NCBI RefSeq assembly: GCF_024713945.1
Contig: NC_134682.1
Location: forward strand, 1,984,001-2,048,000
Length of the DNA: 64,000 nucleotides
Direction of reading: 5' to 3'
From: Dermatophagoides farinae
Taxonomy: Eukaryota; Arthropoda; Arachnida; Sarcoptiformes; Pyroglyphidae
The position numbers and the translations under genes were made by a program. Shown one piece after another: positions 13,472-24,306 of this stretch. The notes beneath the pieces are model-generated. The model was not told the DNA's origin. It worked only from the letters and a program-made list of their open reading frames with translations, and ran no database searches. Each line of letters starts with the position of its first letter. Within the stretch, counting starts at the first letter, position 1.

Positions 13472-14053
13472 TTATCGAATCCACCAATCAATCGGTCCTA
13501 ATAAATCCTGTTTAAATGTAGCCATTGTTATCATAGGTTCAATAACTCGTTGTTGATTGAGCAGATTGAATCGATTAAATCGTGTTTTTAACACTTTAAA
13601 CCGTGCATCTTCTTTGACATTGATACTGAAATAATGTTCATCAATGCCAATCTTTTTGATCCATACCCATCGGCGGCCATTATGTTCAAATTTTGATGGA
13701 TTAGGCAAATAATTCGAATCGATGGCTAATGATTTATAAAAATTCAGATTTAATGTAACACCTTGTGGTGTACATTCCTGAATTTTAGCCACCATTGTTT
13801 CACCTTCAATTAGATTGAATATTAAACATTGGAAACGACAATTGACGAATAAATCGGATTTGTTCATAATCGCCGAAAGTATTTCATAGCCTTCCACTGA
13901 GGTAACAATGATGAATAGGCCAGCATTATAGATAACTTTGTTGTACATACATCGATTCAGCAATAATAACAACAGTTCGTGCATATCAACATTTCGACTG
14001 AAATATCGACATGGAATACATATCCGTTTAGTTAATTCGATTATCTGGAACAT
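13472..14053 (-). CDS. POLR3H: RNA polymerase III subunit RPC8 (RPC25)
   Basis: Stalk subunit of RNA polymerase III, homologous to RPB7, which with RPC9 contacts TFIIIB and the RNA and is needed for initiation. It is a single exon of 193 residues; human POLR3H has 204. The N-terminal SHS2/RPB7-N domain starts MFQIIELTKRICIPC. The OB-fold contains FQCLIFNLIEGETMVAKIQ and CTPQGVTLNLNFY, matching the human [23 protein letters not shown] region. It ends LLGPIDWWIR, the family's C-terminal Gly-x-x-x-W-W signature. The reading frame is open upstream, but those residues come from a (CA)n repeat. I therefore use the ATG at 14051-14053, which aligns with the family start. An AATAAA lies about 50 bases past the stop on this strand. 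Confidence 0.93.
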   Translation of the reverse strand: MFQIIELTKRICIPCRYFSRNVDMHELLLLLLNRCMYNKVIYNAGLFIIVTSVEGYEILSAIMNKSDLFVNCRFQCLIFNLIEGETMVAKIQECTPQGVTLNLNFYKSLAIDSNYLPNPSKFEHNGRRWVWIKKIGIDEHYFSINVKEDARFKVLKTRFNRFNLLNQQRVIEPMITMATFKQDLLGPIDWWIR

Positions 14054-14218
14054 TATTATGAAAATCGATTTAATTATTTGACAAACAAACACACACACAC
14101 ACACACACTAAGCATCTCATGTGGTCATCACCATTTCCACACAAATGGATAGTAAACATGCATTGAAATAGGCAAAGTAAAAAATTTTAAATTTCGAAAA
14201 AATCAATTTATTTTCATT

Positions 14219-15367
14219 TCATGGATTATACCAATCCAAAAATAAAACGACAAAAGCAAGTGTTGTGATAAAAAATAGTATCCAAACACGAAATCCGGCA
14301 TTCTTACGCATTGCTTCGCGTAGCTGTTCATTACCTTCACGTATCGATTCATTCGATGTGATGGTCGATTGATTTAAATTATTTAGATCACATTCTTGTT
14401 TGAGAACATTTTCTGAAAACAATTCTTGTAATTTAGATATTTCCGTTAATTTTTTTGTTATGTTCATCACTTCTTCATTCATCGAATTCATTTGATCATA
14501 AATTTGTTTACTTTCTAGCTGAAATTGTTTTTGTTCTTCGGGTGCTAATCGTGAATTAATTTGTTCTTTATTCGAAGACGATTCATTATGGTATTCATTA
14601 TTATAGAATGATTTTACATTCAAATTTGAATTGTTAACCTGTTTCTGGCCATCGATACGTTTATTGGATGGTTTCATGTCTTTCTTGATCTTAATAATTT
14701 TGCCCGTGACCTGATCATCGGATGAAGATGATCCATCAATACCATCGATTTTATTATTGCTGTTGGTGAATGATTTATTAAGGCGAAAAAATTTTTGTGT
14801 ATAAAGATTTCTTCGTAATCGCAAAGCTTTATTCTTATTGTGCATATCGTTGATGGATCGTAGATACATTTCGACCAGATTGATTGCATTCAATTCATGT
14901 TCAAATTGTTGATTGGTGGTCCTTGATTTCACTGAAATTAATGAATAACAAATGTACATTCGACTTTATCATCAATTTAACACTATATCTTACTTACATT
15001 CAACACGTAATATTTTGATTACATCATTTCCCAATTTGACAAAATCTTGAACATCTTTATCGATTTGATCACGTTCCTCATCGGTCATTGCCGAGGATAA
15101 ATATAGAATTGAATTGCTTGAATAATAATATTAAATTGGCTAGTGGAAATATAGAAAAAACTTGGAATAGACTTACTATATGTTGACATAATCTTTTTTA
15201 TTGGCTAGTAGATAATCTCTCATACAGGTGATTGATGCGACTAGCTCACGAAGTTTCCATGAAAGTTGTCTACTTTTACCATCGTTTCTCAATCCATTGG
15301 ATCCATCGACATTTCGATGATTGTTGTTTGTATGAATAATTTGTAAAAAACATTTTGTTTGATCCAT
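14219..15367 (-). CDS. STX18: Syntaxin-18, ER Qa-SNARE
   Basis: Tail-anchored SNARE of the endoplasmic reticulum that receives Golgi-to-ER COPI vesicles together with USE1, SEC20 and SEC22. Exons 15177-15367, 14998-15116 and 14219-14931 give 340 residues; human has 335. The N-terminal syntaxin-18 domain is recognised from RDYLLANKKDYVN and MTDEERDQIDKD. The SNARE helix runs through NEEVMNITKKLTEISKLQELFSEN split over VLKQECDLNNL, and GNEQLREAMRKNAGFRVWILFF leads into one C-terminal membrane helix ending FLDWYNP. The last 25 residues are almost identical to vertebrate STX18. The middle is a low-complexity Asn/Ser/Lys linker. The next gene on the same strand, POLR3H, begins about 170 bases past the stop. 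Confidence 0.95.
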
Positions 15368-15584
15368 TTGTTGATAAATAAAATTACAAAAAATTTATAT
15401 ATAAAAAAAATCGACAAAAACAATCATCAATCTCAAAACGAATACGTACACATTGTTGTGATGAGAAATTTTTCTCAGAAAAATTGTTTTGTCGAAAAAT
15501 TTCCGAGCAATTTTGACATGAATGAAAGAGAACTATAATTCTAATAAAATGATTTATTCAAAACAAATTATTTTCGTTTATTAA

Positions 15585-16418
15585 TTATTTGTTGGTAAGT
15601 TTAGCTCTTTTTATTACATGATTTTTAAGTGAATGTCTTTTCATTTCTTTTCGAAATAAATGAGTAAACAGTGCAACATAGATGATATACATAACAAGAC
15701 CAGATTCAACCGTATAACCACCATTTGAACAATTGCTATCCGTTATCATCCATTTCTCATAAAAAGCTAATGAATTAATGGTCAAACCGATAAACATTTG
15801 TGATGTCTGTAAGATGGTCACAGTGATGGCCACGGAACCAGGTAAACGAATCTGACAGCTTTGAAGATAATAATATCCATACATTAATGAATGTATGGCC
15901 GTATTCATCGTACTCATCCATCGTCCAATTGCCGGCAGATAGACAGCAATATACCATGAATAAATCATTGTTAATACATGATGGAACCAATGTATGAATC
16001 GAATACGTTTTTGACGTGCCAACAAGAATATTGTATCACCCATTTCAAATAATTTAGAGCTTACAAACAGGAAATACCAATAATAAACACGGCGATCATG
16101 ATGATAATCCCGATCACAATAGGATGCCCTCAATCCACGTTGATAAATTTTCTCCACAAAATTCATACCCAAACGATAAGTGGCCATCACCGAAAAGATC
16201 ATCAATGTGAAATTCCATATTCGCAGATATTCCAAACATTTAATTGGCTTTCGTATCCAATTCGGCAACGAAACGATCAAAGCAACATAAACTATGGCAA
16301 TCGGTATCGAAATAGTCCAATATGATTGAAACCATTCGGTCTCTAGAAATGGAATTCCATCATCAAAATGAATCATCAAAGCAAAAATAATAATGACAAA
16401 CACATATACTTTGATCAT
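15585..16418 (-). CDS. ELOVL6: Very-long-chain fatty acid elongase, ELOVL3/6 type
   Basis: ER membrane 3-ketoacyl-CoA synthase that adds two carbons from malonyl-CoA to long acyl chains. It is a single exon of 277 residues, within the family range. It starts with a hydrophobic N terminus and has about seven membrane segments. Family motifs in order are KLFEMGDTIF, the catalytic histidine box HWFHH, MNTAIHSLMYGYYYLQ and TILQTSQMFIG. The C terminus is Lys-rich (KRHSLKNHVIKRAKLTNK) and suits ER retention. The GDTIF and MN..IHS.MY.YY signatures favour the ELOVL3/6 branch over ELOVL1/4/7, but mites carry many elongases, so one-to-one orthology is inferred. AATAAA is present about 30 bases past the stop. 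Confidence 0.88.
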   Translation of the reverse strand: MIKVYVFVIIIFALMIHFDDGIPFLETEWFQSYWTISIPIAIVYVALIVSLPNWIRKPIKCLEYLRIWNFTLMIFSVMATYRLGMNFVEKIYQRGLRASYCDRDYHHDRRVYYWYFLFVSSKLFEMGDTIFLLARQKRIRFIHWFHHVLTMIYSWYIAVYLPAIGRWMSTMNTAIHSLMYGYYYLQSCQIRLPGSVAITVTILQTSQMFIGLTINSLAFYEKWMITDSNCSNGGYTVESGLVMYIIYVALFTHLFRKEMKRHSLKNHVIKRAKLTNK

Positions 16419-16985
16419 GGTTGCTTCTCAATCTTTCAGATGATTTTATTCATTGATGACAAACAAAAATATAGAACGATTAATGAAAAATAATATGAAA
16501 GACTTCAACCACATTTGATCGATAAACCTTGTTCATTTGATTCAGGCCTTAGATTTAATTTAAAATGGCATTCATTTTATACATCGATAAAATAATCTGC
16601 CAAAAATGATAAAATATAGATTTGGTTTCCAATCAATCGTTACCCAAATATTGCCCTGATACTGGCTTTGCCATGAAAGTTTATATGACCAACCATAGTA
16701 ATCCATATGTGTGCTAAGAAAATTTGGACACTTGTCTGACCGATTTATAATCTGAATCATAGATGAAAAATATAACCATAGTAATTATCATATGATCAGA
16801 AGTGATAAGATATATTTCCATAGGCAAAAATTTATTTTGATAATTTTTATGAAAAAAAACGTGAACAAATACAAACGAAAAAACAATGGATTCTCTTCGA
16901 AAGAATTTGAACCAAGTCAATTCTTATTGTGAATAATTTACACATTTGGCCAGGTACAAAAAAAAATATAATTAACGATCAATAA
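16419..16985. other. Intergenic between SUCLG2 and ELOVL, no gene assigned
   Basis: About 570 bases. Two minus-strand open frames (16572-16760 and 16714-16920) overlap in different phases and are moderately complex, but match nothing I recognise and lack a clear start or splice logic. The left part is probably the ELOVL promoter and the right part the SUCLG2 3' untranslated region. Confidence 0.5.
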
Positions 16986-18308
16986 CTATGTTGATTTAGT
17001 AAATCCGACCACTTTTTGTGCAGCATCATCAAGGTTTTTTGCCGATATAATATCCGGTACAGTGTTGATCAGATTAATAGCCTGTTCTGCGTTTGTTCCT
17101 TCTAATCGTACAACCAATGGTACGGTTAATTGATTTTTAGCAGCAATCAATCCTTTAGCGATCGTTTCACAATTCACAATACCGCCGAAAATGTTGACCA
17201 GAACTGCCTTCACTTTTTTATCAGTCATAATCAATTTGAATGCACTTTCAACACCAGCCTGATTTACCGAACCACCAACATCGAGAAAATTGGCTGGACT
17301 ACCACCATAACGATGTATAATGTCCATTGTGGCCATAGCTAATCCGGCTCCATTAACTAAACATGCAATATTACCATCCATTGGAACGAAATTTAGATTG
17401 TATTCTCGGGCCAATCGATCTCTAGGATCTTCTTCGCCTGAATTTTCCTCGAGAATTTGGTTCATCCAATCCTGACGGAACATTGCATTCTCATCGAAAT
17501 TCATTTTAGCATCGAAACAAATCACTTGATTCTGTGTGGTGATACCCAATGGATTGATTTCCATTTGTAGCGCATCTAATTTCAAAAACATTCGATATAA
17601 ACTTGATATTTCGGTTGCCGCATCCTCTTTAAGTTGACCATTCAATCCAAGTCCTTCGCCGGCCACTCGTAATGCCAATTGTCGTTCCAAATCTTTGGAA
17701 TTTTCACTGATTGAAATTGGGAATTTATGAACAGCTTCAGGACTTTTTTCGGCTACCTTTTCAATATCCATACCGCCTTCTGGTGATGCAACAATAATGG
17801 GTCCACCGCTAGCTCGATCCAAAAGGATTGCCAGATAAAGTTCTTTTTGTATATCAATAGCTTCAGCAATCATCACCTTTTTGACCAGAATACCTTCTTT
17901 GGTCGTTTGTGCAGTGATAAGATAATCGCCAAGCATTGCTTTAACAATCGGTTCGATTTCAGCTTTATTATTGGTCAATTTAACACCACCTTTAAAGCCG
18001 GAATTTTTGAAATATCCTTTACCACGACCACCGGCCAATACTTGTGCTTTAATAACATATTCATTTGCTTTCAAAGCTTCATCGGCAACAATATTTTTTA
18101 CCTGACTTAAATCGGATACTATACGGAATTTCTGTATCTGCAGTCCATTCTTTTCCATCAATTGTTTACTTTGATATTCTTGAAGATTTATATGACGTTT
18201 AGAAATGAAATAAGCCGTAGCTGGTGATAATGTATCACGTAATGAATTACGCATGAATGATGGCAACAAACCACCATTTATATTTGTCAAGGCTTTACGA
18301 AACAACAT
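16986..18308 (-). CDS. SUCLG2: Succinyl-CoA ligase beta subunit, GDP-forming type
   Basis: Mitochondrial matrix enzyme of the TCA cycle, converting succinyl-CoA and NDP to succinate and NTP with the SUCLG1 alpha subunit. It is an uninterrupted single exon of 440 residues; human SUCLG2 has 432. The N terminus is basic and Ser/Arg-rich, as for matrix import. NLQEYQSKQLMEKNGLQIQKF opens the ATP-grasp domain, followed by KAQVLAGGRGKG and EINPLGIT. The CoA-ligase domain holds DGNIACLVNGAGLAMATMDI, GGSPANFLDVGG and VNIFGGIVNCE. NLQEYQSK, VMIAEAIDI and VNIFGGIVNCE match the SUCLG2 paralogue better than ATP-forming SUCLA2. I chose the ATG at 18306-18308; the frame is open three codons further up, but from a GTG. 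The start lies 900 bases from the divergently transcribed ADPRM. Confidence 0.95.
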   Translation of the reverse strand: MLFRKALTNINGGLLPSFMRNSLRDTLSPATAYFISKRHINLQEYQSKQLMEKNGLQIQKFRIVSDLSQVKNIVADEALKANEYVIKAQVLAGGRGKGYFKNSGFKGGVKLTNNKAEIEPIVKAMLGDYLITAQTTKEGILVKKVMIAEAIDIQKELYLAILLDRASGGPIIVASPEGGMDIEKVAEKSPEAVHKFPISISENSKDLERQLALRVAGEGLGLNGQLKEDAATEISSLYRMFLKLDALQMEINPLGITTQNQVICFDAKMNFDENAMFRQDWMNQILEENSGEEDPRDRLAREYNLNFVPMDGNIACLVNGAGLAMATMDIIHRYGGSPANFLDVGGSVNQAGVESAFKLIMTDKKVKAVLVNIFGGIVNCETIAKGLIAAKNQLTVPLVVRLEGTNAEQAINLINTVPDIISAKNLDDAAQKVVGFTKST

Positions 18309-19208
18309 TTTTTTCACATTGAAAATTCGAAGATTCTGTCTCGGATTTTGTTGTTGTTGTTGTTATTGTTATTTTTGTTGATTATTATGAGTATACTAAA
18401 CTCATGGAATTGATTCGATTCGAAATCTATAGATGTTTTTGTGTGTGTGTGAACAAGGTTATCACCAGCAATCGATCAATCAATCAATCGATACGTGATG
18501 ATTAAAATTGGGATAATGTTTATGCGTGTTTATAAACACAATCCACACACACACACAACAGTTGGACCTAAAAAGAAATAATCACATTTGGCGACAAGTT
18601 TTTCATGTATTGAACACTAGATGGTGACAATTGAAATTCATTGAAATTCCTCCTTTTTTTTATCCTCCTCATGGCATGATTCAATTCATAATTGAATCGA
18701 ACTGAATATCAATGCATGCAGTATGATTGTTACTTGCATAATTTTGCAGTGACTTTGATAAATCTTAACGCTATTTGCTTTCTCATCATTTCAGCATTAT
18801 TTGTTTTTTGTTGTTGTTGTTTCTCTTTCGATTTAGATGCTGATGAGCACATCTCTATAATTTTTTTTTTTTTTTTGATGAATTCATTCCGTATATATAT
18901 CGCTTAGAACATTTATTGAATTTTGTCTCAAACAATGTTGGCATCATCATCATCATCCTTATTATTCATTAACCCTACTGTTAAGCTGGCAACAATTCCT
19001 TTTTCAATCATGTATACCTTTGCTATTGCTTAACGACAGCTTTATTTTTATTTTCTAAAAAAATTCAAAGTCATTTTGACGAATCAAAATAATTGTAAAC
19101 AATTTCCATCACTACCATCGTTGGAATCGCTCCATTTGGCCGTTGTTTCGATTCAATTATTGGTCCACAAGTGAACATTTTCATCATACTAGAATTGGTT
19201 TGTCTACA
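18309..19208. other. Divergent intergenic region SUCLG2/ADPRM
   Basis: About 900 bases between two diverging start codons, so it should hold both promoters. It contains (CA)n near 18545-18560, (GTT)n near 18349-18365, an imperfect (AATC)n run near 18470-18490 and a poly-T near 18861-18877. I see no gene. Confidence 0.5.
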
Positions 19209-20378
19209 ATGAATCCTATCATTACTGAATCAAAATTACCTTTGCTTCGATTCGGTGTCGTTGCTGATGTTCAATATGCTGATAATGATGATAAACAAGC
19301 CTGGTATAATCCAACTAAAACACGATTCTATCGAAATTCATTGAAACAAGTGACAAAAGCATTCGAATATTGGGAATCTATTGGCAGATCGGATGGCGAT
19401 TGTCCTATTGGATTCATCCTTCAATTGGGCGATATTATCGATGCATTAAGCAAATCAATCTGTAGCCGTTCAGCTATTGATCGTACGCTAGGTTGTTTTT
19501 TAAACAATGCTAAAATGCCTACTTTTCATACGGTTGGAAATCACGAACTTTATAATTTTAACCGATCTGAACTTTGTCATTTGTTCGATGAATATCTTTT
19601 CCATCATGGTGTACATGAAAGTTTGAATGTTTCTCATCCGAATGTGAATGGAATTGATACGAAAACATTGTATTATCGATTCAAACCTCGACCTGGTATT
19701 AAATTCATATCATTAGATACTTATGACATAAGCGTATTGGGATATGATCAAAATCATCCAAAATATCAGCTAGCATCAAACGTATTACGATCATATCATC
19801 ATTGTGATGATTGGAATGTATGGGACAGTGATAAGGATTTAAACGATGCTGATAAACGATTTCAATCATCGAATGGAGCATTAAGCCCAGAACAATTACA
19901 ATGGTTGGATGCTGAACTAACTGAATCGGATCTTATGAACGAAATGGTCATCGTATTCGGTCATGTTGGCCTACATCCAGAATCCTGTGGCTGGGATTCA
20001 ATACTTTGGAATTATGATCAAGTTATCGATTGTTTTAATCGTCATGAATCAGTGGTAGCTTATTTTAATGGCCATGCACATAATTGTGGCTATGCATATG
20101 ATGGTAATGTTCATTATATTGTTCTGCATGGCATTATAGAAACACCACCAGATATTGAAGCATTCACTACGGTTACTATTCATGATGATCATATGCTTAT
20201 TGATGGTATGGGTGTTGAACGAAAAATTCTCGCCAGTTATCATAAAACATTTGCCTTCGATCCTATTGTTCCAGATTATAATGTTCAAAATCATTTGATT
20301 AGAATGCCTATTACAGTTGGCCTTGATGAATATCATACGGAGATGGATATTCCTAATACAATCAAAATCAAAGTCTAG
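19209..20378 (+). CDS. ADPRM: Manganese-dependent ADP-ribose/CDP-alcohol diphosphatase
   Basis: Calcineurin-like metallophosphoesterase that hydrolyses ADP-ribose and CDP-choline-type compounds. It is a single exon of 389 residues from the ATG at 19209. The frame is open further up but starts there with TTG and does not resemble the family. Metal-binding motifs in order are FGVVADVQYAD, LQLGDIID, TVGNHELYNF, VFGHVGLHPES and YFNGHAHNCGY. The stretch GIKFISLDTYDISVLGYDQ and GIIETPPDIEAFTTV also match human ADPRM. An insertion of acidic residues (DSDKDLNDADKR) precedes LSPEQLQWLDAEL. It ends about 100 bases from the stop of the converging small gene. Confidence 0.95.
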   Translation: MNPIITESKLPLLRFGVVADVQYADNDDKQAWYNPTKTRFYRNSLKQVTKAFEYWESIGRSDGDCPIGFILQLGDIIDALSKSICSRSAIDRTLGCFLNNAKMPTFHTVGNHELYNFNRSELCHLFDEYLFHHGVHESLNVSHPNVNGIDTKTLYYRFKPRPGIKFISLDTYDISVLGYDQNHPKYQLASNVLRSYHHCDDWNVWDSDKDLNDADKRFQSSNGALSPEQLQWLDAELTESDLMNEMVIVFGHVGLHPESCGWDSILWNYDQVIDCFNRHESVVAYFNGHAHNCGYAYDGNVHYIVLHGIIETPPDIEAFTTVTIHDDHMLIDGMGVERKILASYHKTFAFDPIVPDYNVQNHLIRMPITVGLDEYHTEMDIPNTIKIKV

Positions 20379-20480
20379 TTTTTATTCTTAACCAATTTTA
20401 ATGATTGTTACTATTATTTTTTTTTGATTAATATAGATTATTTTAATTTTATAATAATAATAAGATAAGAATTGTCAATG

Positions 20481-21024
20481 TCATTTAATATATTGCTTTT
20501 CTTGTTGCGTTGTTAGCCAATTCAAATAAAATGGTATTCGTGAGATTTTTTTCTTTATTCGTTTTGTTTTTCTGTTAGAACGTTGTTGTCGATGACGTCT
20601 TGGTCTAGTTTGCATTCTTTGCCAATAGTTACGATCATATTTTTTCGACGACATAAGTGATCGATATTCGAGGCCTGAATGACCAAAATCTGGTGATGAA
20701 CCATAGCCGCCACCACTATATGAAAAATGTTGTTTGATTAGATTAATTTATTAATATTTGATTCACTTACTAAATCGGTGATGGAGCAGGTGGTGGTAAC
20801 GGTGGGGGTGGTGGAGGTGATCTTGAACCAGCTTTTTGATTGCCATATTCACTACCGATGAGGAAACCGACAAGAAAACCTTCAAGAAATTTCTTTTTTC
20901 TTACCAATTTAAACACAGAACATTCGATTTGATGATGATGAATGTATAGAATCGATAGTAATAATACAATGATTAGCCATTGGCTATCCGATCGGATTAA
21001 ATTCGATGCCAACATTGTCACCAT
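20481..21024 (-). CDS. Small secreted or membrane protein, not recognised
   Basis: Two exons (20771-21024 and 20481-20715) joined across a 55-nt GT-AG intron give 162 residues. I do not recognise a family. The N terminus has a hydrophobic core (WLIIVLLLSILYI) typical of a signal peptide or anchor, with a Cys soon after. Then come a basic KLVRKKK patch, a Gly/Phe-rich stretch and a proline run. The second exon is Gly/Tyr-rich (YGGGYGSS) and then strongly basic (RPRRHRQQRSNRKTKRIKKK). Correct phase across the splice and a clean stop support coding. Either of two near ATGs (21022-21024 or 21013-21015) could be the start. A cuticle, secretion or cell-surface role is possible but unproven. Confidence 0.6.
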
Positions 21025-21399
21025 ATATGGATGGATGGATGAGTAATGAATGTATCATGAATACGAAGTAAACAAAAAACTTGTCCGTTCGATCATGACG
21101 TTTTCATATGGATCATTCGATCGATCAATAATGTTTGAATTACTAGATCGATATTCGAATCGGTTGAATGGACGGCACACATTTCATCATTCAAACAAGT
21201 TCGGTGATCATTCGGAGCCATTGAATAGATATTAATTATTACGAACGTTTCATTAGATCAATTGAGTGTCTATAAATAGAACCAGCCATGTATTGTTTGT
21301 AGCTCAAAACCAATGATTATTTCATTGACAATCTCATTATTTTCTGTTTCATCTATGAACTATAATTTTTTTTTTTACTATTACATTCTTCCAGATTGA
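21025..21399. other. Intergenic, no gene seen
   Basis: About 375 bases between the small secreted-protein gene and the 3' end of KAP3, both on the minus strand. No repeat or domain stands out. The part nearest 21025 should hold the promoter of the small gene. Confidence 0.5.
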
Positions 21400-21457
21400 T
21401 TAATTGACATTTTCATCCGAAAGATTTTCTGAACTCGAATCACATAGGACGTCCATT

Positions 21458-23978
21458 TTAAGAAAAAGATCCGGATAGATGAACATATCTTCCAATAGAT
21501 GATTTCGATTCACTTGAATTGGATCGTACACTTACCATACTCAACCATTTACTATTGTGAGCATTGAATTTTTCTGAACATATCCGGTCGGCTAAGCTAT
21601 GAGCTTGTTGAGTATCACAATCAGCCAATAAATCCAATGTAAAATTACATAAAGTTTTGATTCGATAATTTTTATCATACATTAATTCGATTAAATAATC
21701 GGTAAGTTCTGTGTAAGAAAAAAAAATTATTGGATTTGATTGAAAAAAAATTTATAAAAACTTCTGTTTTAACTTACTATTATTTTGACATAAATCATTT
21801 CGTCTTTGATCATCTGATTGTTTGGCCAATACATATAGGCAATAAACTGCATTCGAAACTATTTGATCACTTTCTTGATTCACTTGAATTGTTAACAGAA
21901 AATTTGTTACTTTAATTTAATTTAATTTTAGCAAAAAAAAAATACTTACAATTTATCAGATTGAGTAGATAATCGACCATTTGATTATCGATAAGATAAT
22001 CAGCCAATTCTCTGTCATTCGATAATGCTTTGGCCATCATATTCAACAGATAGCTTAATGCTTCAGAATGATTTGTTTTCTTATCCGTTATACGATAATT
22101 GTGTATGAAATCGATGAATGAATATTTTTCAAACAGACGAACCCAATGATCCAGGATGGTGGGGGCAAGATTAGCCAGAATAGAGGCACATTCTATTTGC
22201 ATTTCTGGTGAAGCATTTGTTTGTTTAATTGATTCGAATAAACTGTTCACAGTGGTCGAATTAAATGTTGAATCATCATTCGAATGGCAGGTAATATTTC
22301 GACATAATCGTAATAGATGAACATTGTTATCAACAATGGCTGAACCAATCAGTTCATGTAGACGATTTCCGTTCTTATTGATCATCATGGCTGCCATATC
22401 TTCATTTATGGCCAGATTTGTTAGCAATCGAATAACGATCGGTTTATAATCAACATTAGTGAATATTTTCTCTACCAACGAATCAATCATTTGTTCATTC
22501 GTTTTGAATATGGGCACAAATTTTTGTTCACAACTAATCAGATAGAATATGGAAACGATAACAGAAGTATAACGGTCTTTAAGGAAAAAAGAAATCAATT
22601 TCGGTACAATACCGGCACGAAACAAATATACACGAATATCTCTATCAATCATCAGATTGTATAATAATTTAAGTGTATTAACAATGAGCAACTCATTATC
22701 CAAATAGAGTAATGGCGTTAGACTTTTGTAAATACATAATTCTTTCATCTGATTTTTATCTTCAACAAAAACCGATAGCTTTTTCAAAAACAATACGACA
22801 ATCAAAAGTAGTTCTTGATTATTACGTTCCAATAATTTGCCCAAAATTGATACGATTCCTTTATGATGAATTTTATATTCCAATTTTAAATCTTCACTGA
22901 TATTCAATAAAATGTACAATGAATAACGGAAAAAAATGTTTTGCTTATTGATCAATGCTTGATGTGAATAGGAAAGAAGTTCATATTCGCTACGGTCATC
23001 ATTATTATTATCACCATCATCATTATGATTGTCTAAATTTTCACGTGCCTTTATCAATTCTTTTAGCCATGATTCTTGCCGTAACATTTCATAGTAAATT
23101 AATTCCAAACATGTGGAGCCAACTTTGTACTGGCAGAAAAATAATAATAATAATAATCAATGATTTGAAATTTGACTGATTCAACTTACATTTGTGATGG
23201 CAAAATGGAAATCTGAATATTTGCTAAAATGGCCAAATATACAAGCAATGCAAATGGAAAGTTCAAGTGATTTTTTACCATCTTCACGAAACACTCGACT
23301 CAATGCACAGAGTAATGTATCATTTTGGCTAAGATTTTCAATAAGACAATCGACCTGTGACAATGATTTGAGTATGAGATAGGCACCTTTAATCTTATCA
23401 TCGAGTTCTTCATATAAAAGTTCGATATAGCTATCCAGATCTTTGATTGATATGGCCGATGCTGGAATTGTTGATTCCAAATTTTCAATAACATCAGAAC
23501 GAAGATTAAAGCTAAGAAAATTATAAGTTGATAATGGATGTGAATCATATGGAACAGGTGATATCGAACATTTTCTATCCAATTCGATTAGTTGGCCAAC
23601 TAATTCATAGTAATGAAGTTGTGGTATCACATGACTTTTTCGTATTATTTTTCGTGCAATTTTTTCAATGTTTAGATTTTTATTAGCCGGTTTGTTGATT
23701 TTAATACTAAACATTGCGAAACAAAACAATGATAATGATGTGATCATAAATTTCAAATTTGAAAATCTCTTACATTTGTTTACAATTTTGATTCGAAACA
23801 ATTTGTTTTTGTTCCGAAATCGAATCATAATAGACAATCAGACATTTATTTTTACAATCGGCATGTATTCGTTTAAAGATAGCATTCTATAATGATATAT
23901 ACAAAAAAAAAGTTATATCAACATAATAATTTGTCATTTTTAAAACAAAAACTTTACCTTATGTTGAAAGGAGTTCAT
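21458..23978 (-). CDS. KIFAP3: Kinesin-associated protein 3 (kinesin-II subunit)
   Basis: Armadillo-repeat, non-motor subunit of heterotrimeric kinesin-II, which drives anterograde intraflagellar transport and other cargo transport. Exons at 23958-23978, 23774-23886, 23190-23706, 21950-23129, 21778-21882 and 21458-21708 fit GT-AG and phase, giving about 728 residues; human has 792. The tiny first exon encodes MNSFQHK. The next matches the KAP N terminus (NKCLIVYYDS). Later blocks are LDSYIELLYEELDDKIKGA, ALSRVFREDGKKSLEL and LLIVVLFLKKLSVF. The last is SEKFNAHNSKWLSMV, matching human QSEKFRWHNSQWLEMV. The C-terminal end is unresolved: the frame given here stops at 21458. A frame one base over contains an IYPDLF stretch resembling the conserved ERPDLF of KAP3 and would end at 21400. 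The start is head-to-head with RFC4. Confidence 0.88.
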
Positions 23979-24306
23979 GATCCAGGATCAATAATCATAA
24001 TAATAATAATAACAAAAACTTTGAAAGCTCGAATGTCCGATTCGGTATTCGGTCGTTACCAGTGGATACCGTGTGAGTTGTTTTGATTATTATTATTTTT
24101 TTTCTGGTTGTGATCCAATGAAAATGGAACAGTAAAAAAAAAGCCGCTATATAATTCGAAACTGTAGTTCAATACTATAGTGACATCTATGATTCAATGA
24201 TTGAAGGAATTAGAATCACATGAATTTCGAGCAAGTTGTTAAAACAGCATTTTTACCGCCAATTGAATTGTTTGTTTGTTTTTTTTCTGGTTAGGATTCA
24301 TTAACA
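23979..24306. promoter_or_regulatory. Probable bidirectional promoter, KAP3/RFC4
   Basis: The 328 bases between the KAP3 and RFC4 start codons must hold both promoters and 5' leaders. A short ATG frame at about 24032-24070 ends in a GTGAGT donor. A pyrimidine-rich TTTTTTTCTGGTTAG stands just before the RFC4 ATG, so RFC4 may have an untranslated first exon and a leader intron. No TATA box is evident. Confidence 0.45.

Noticed and set aside
16572-16920. Two overlapping minus-strand frames with moderate complexity
   Set aside because: Different phases, no splice that joins them cleanly and no recognisable family; left unannotated.
23892-24086. Plus-strand frame upstream of RFC4
   Set aside because: It overlaps the first two KAP3 exons in antisense and contains a poly-Ile repeat. 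Its last part could belong to an untranslated RFC4 leader exon but does not join RFC4 in frame.
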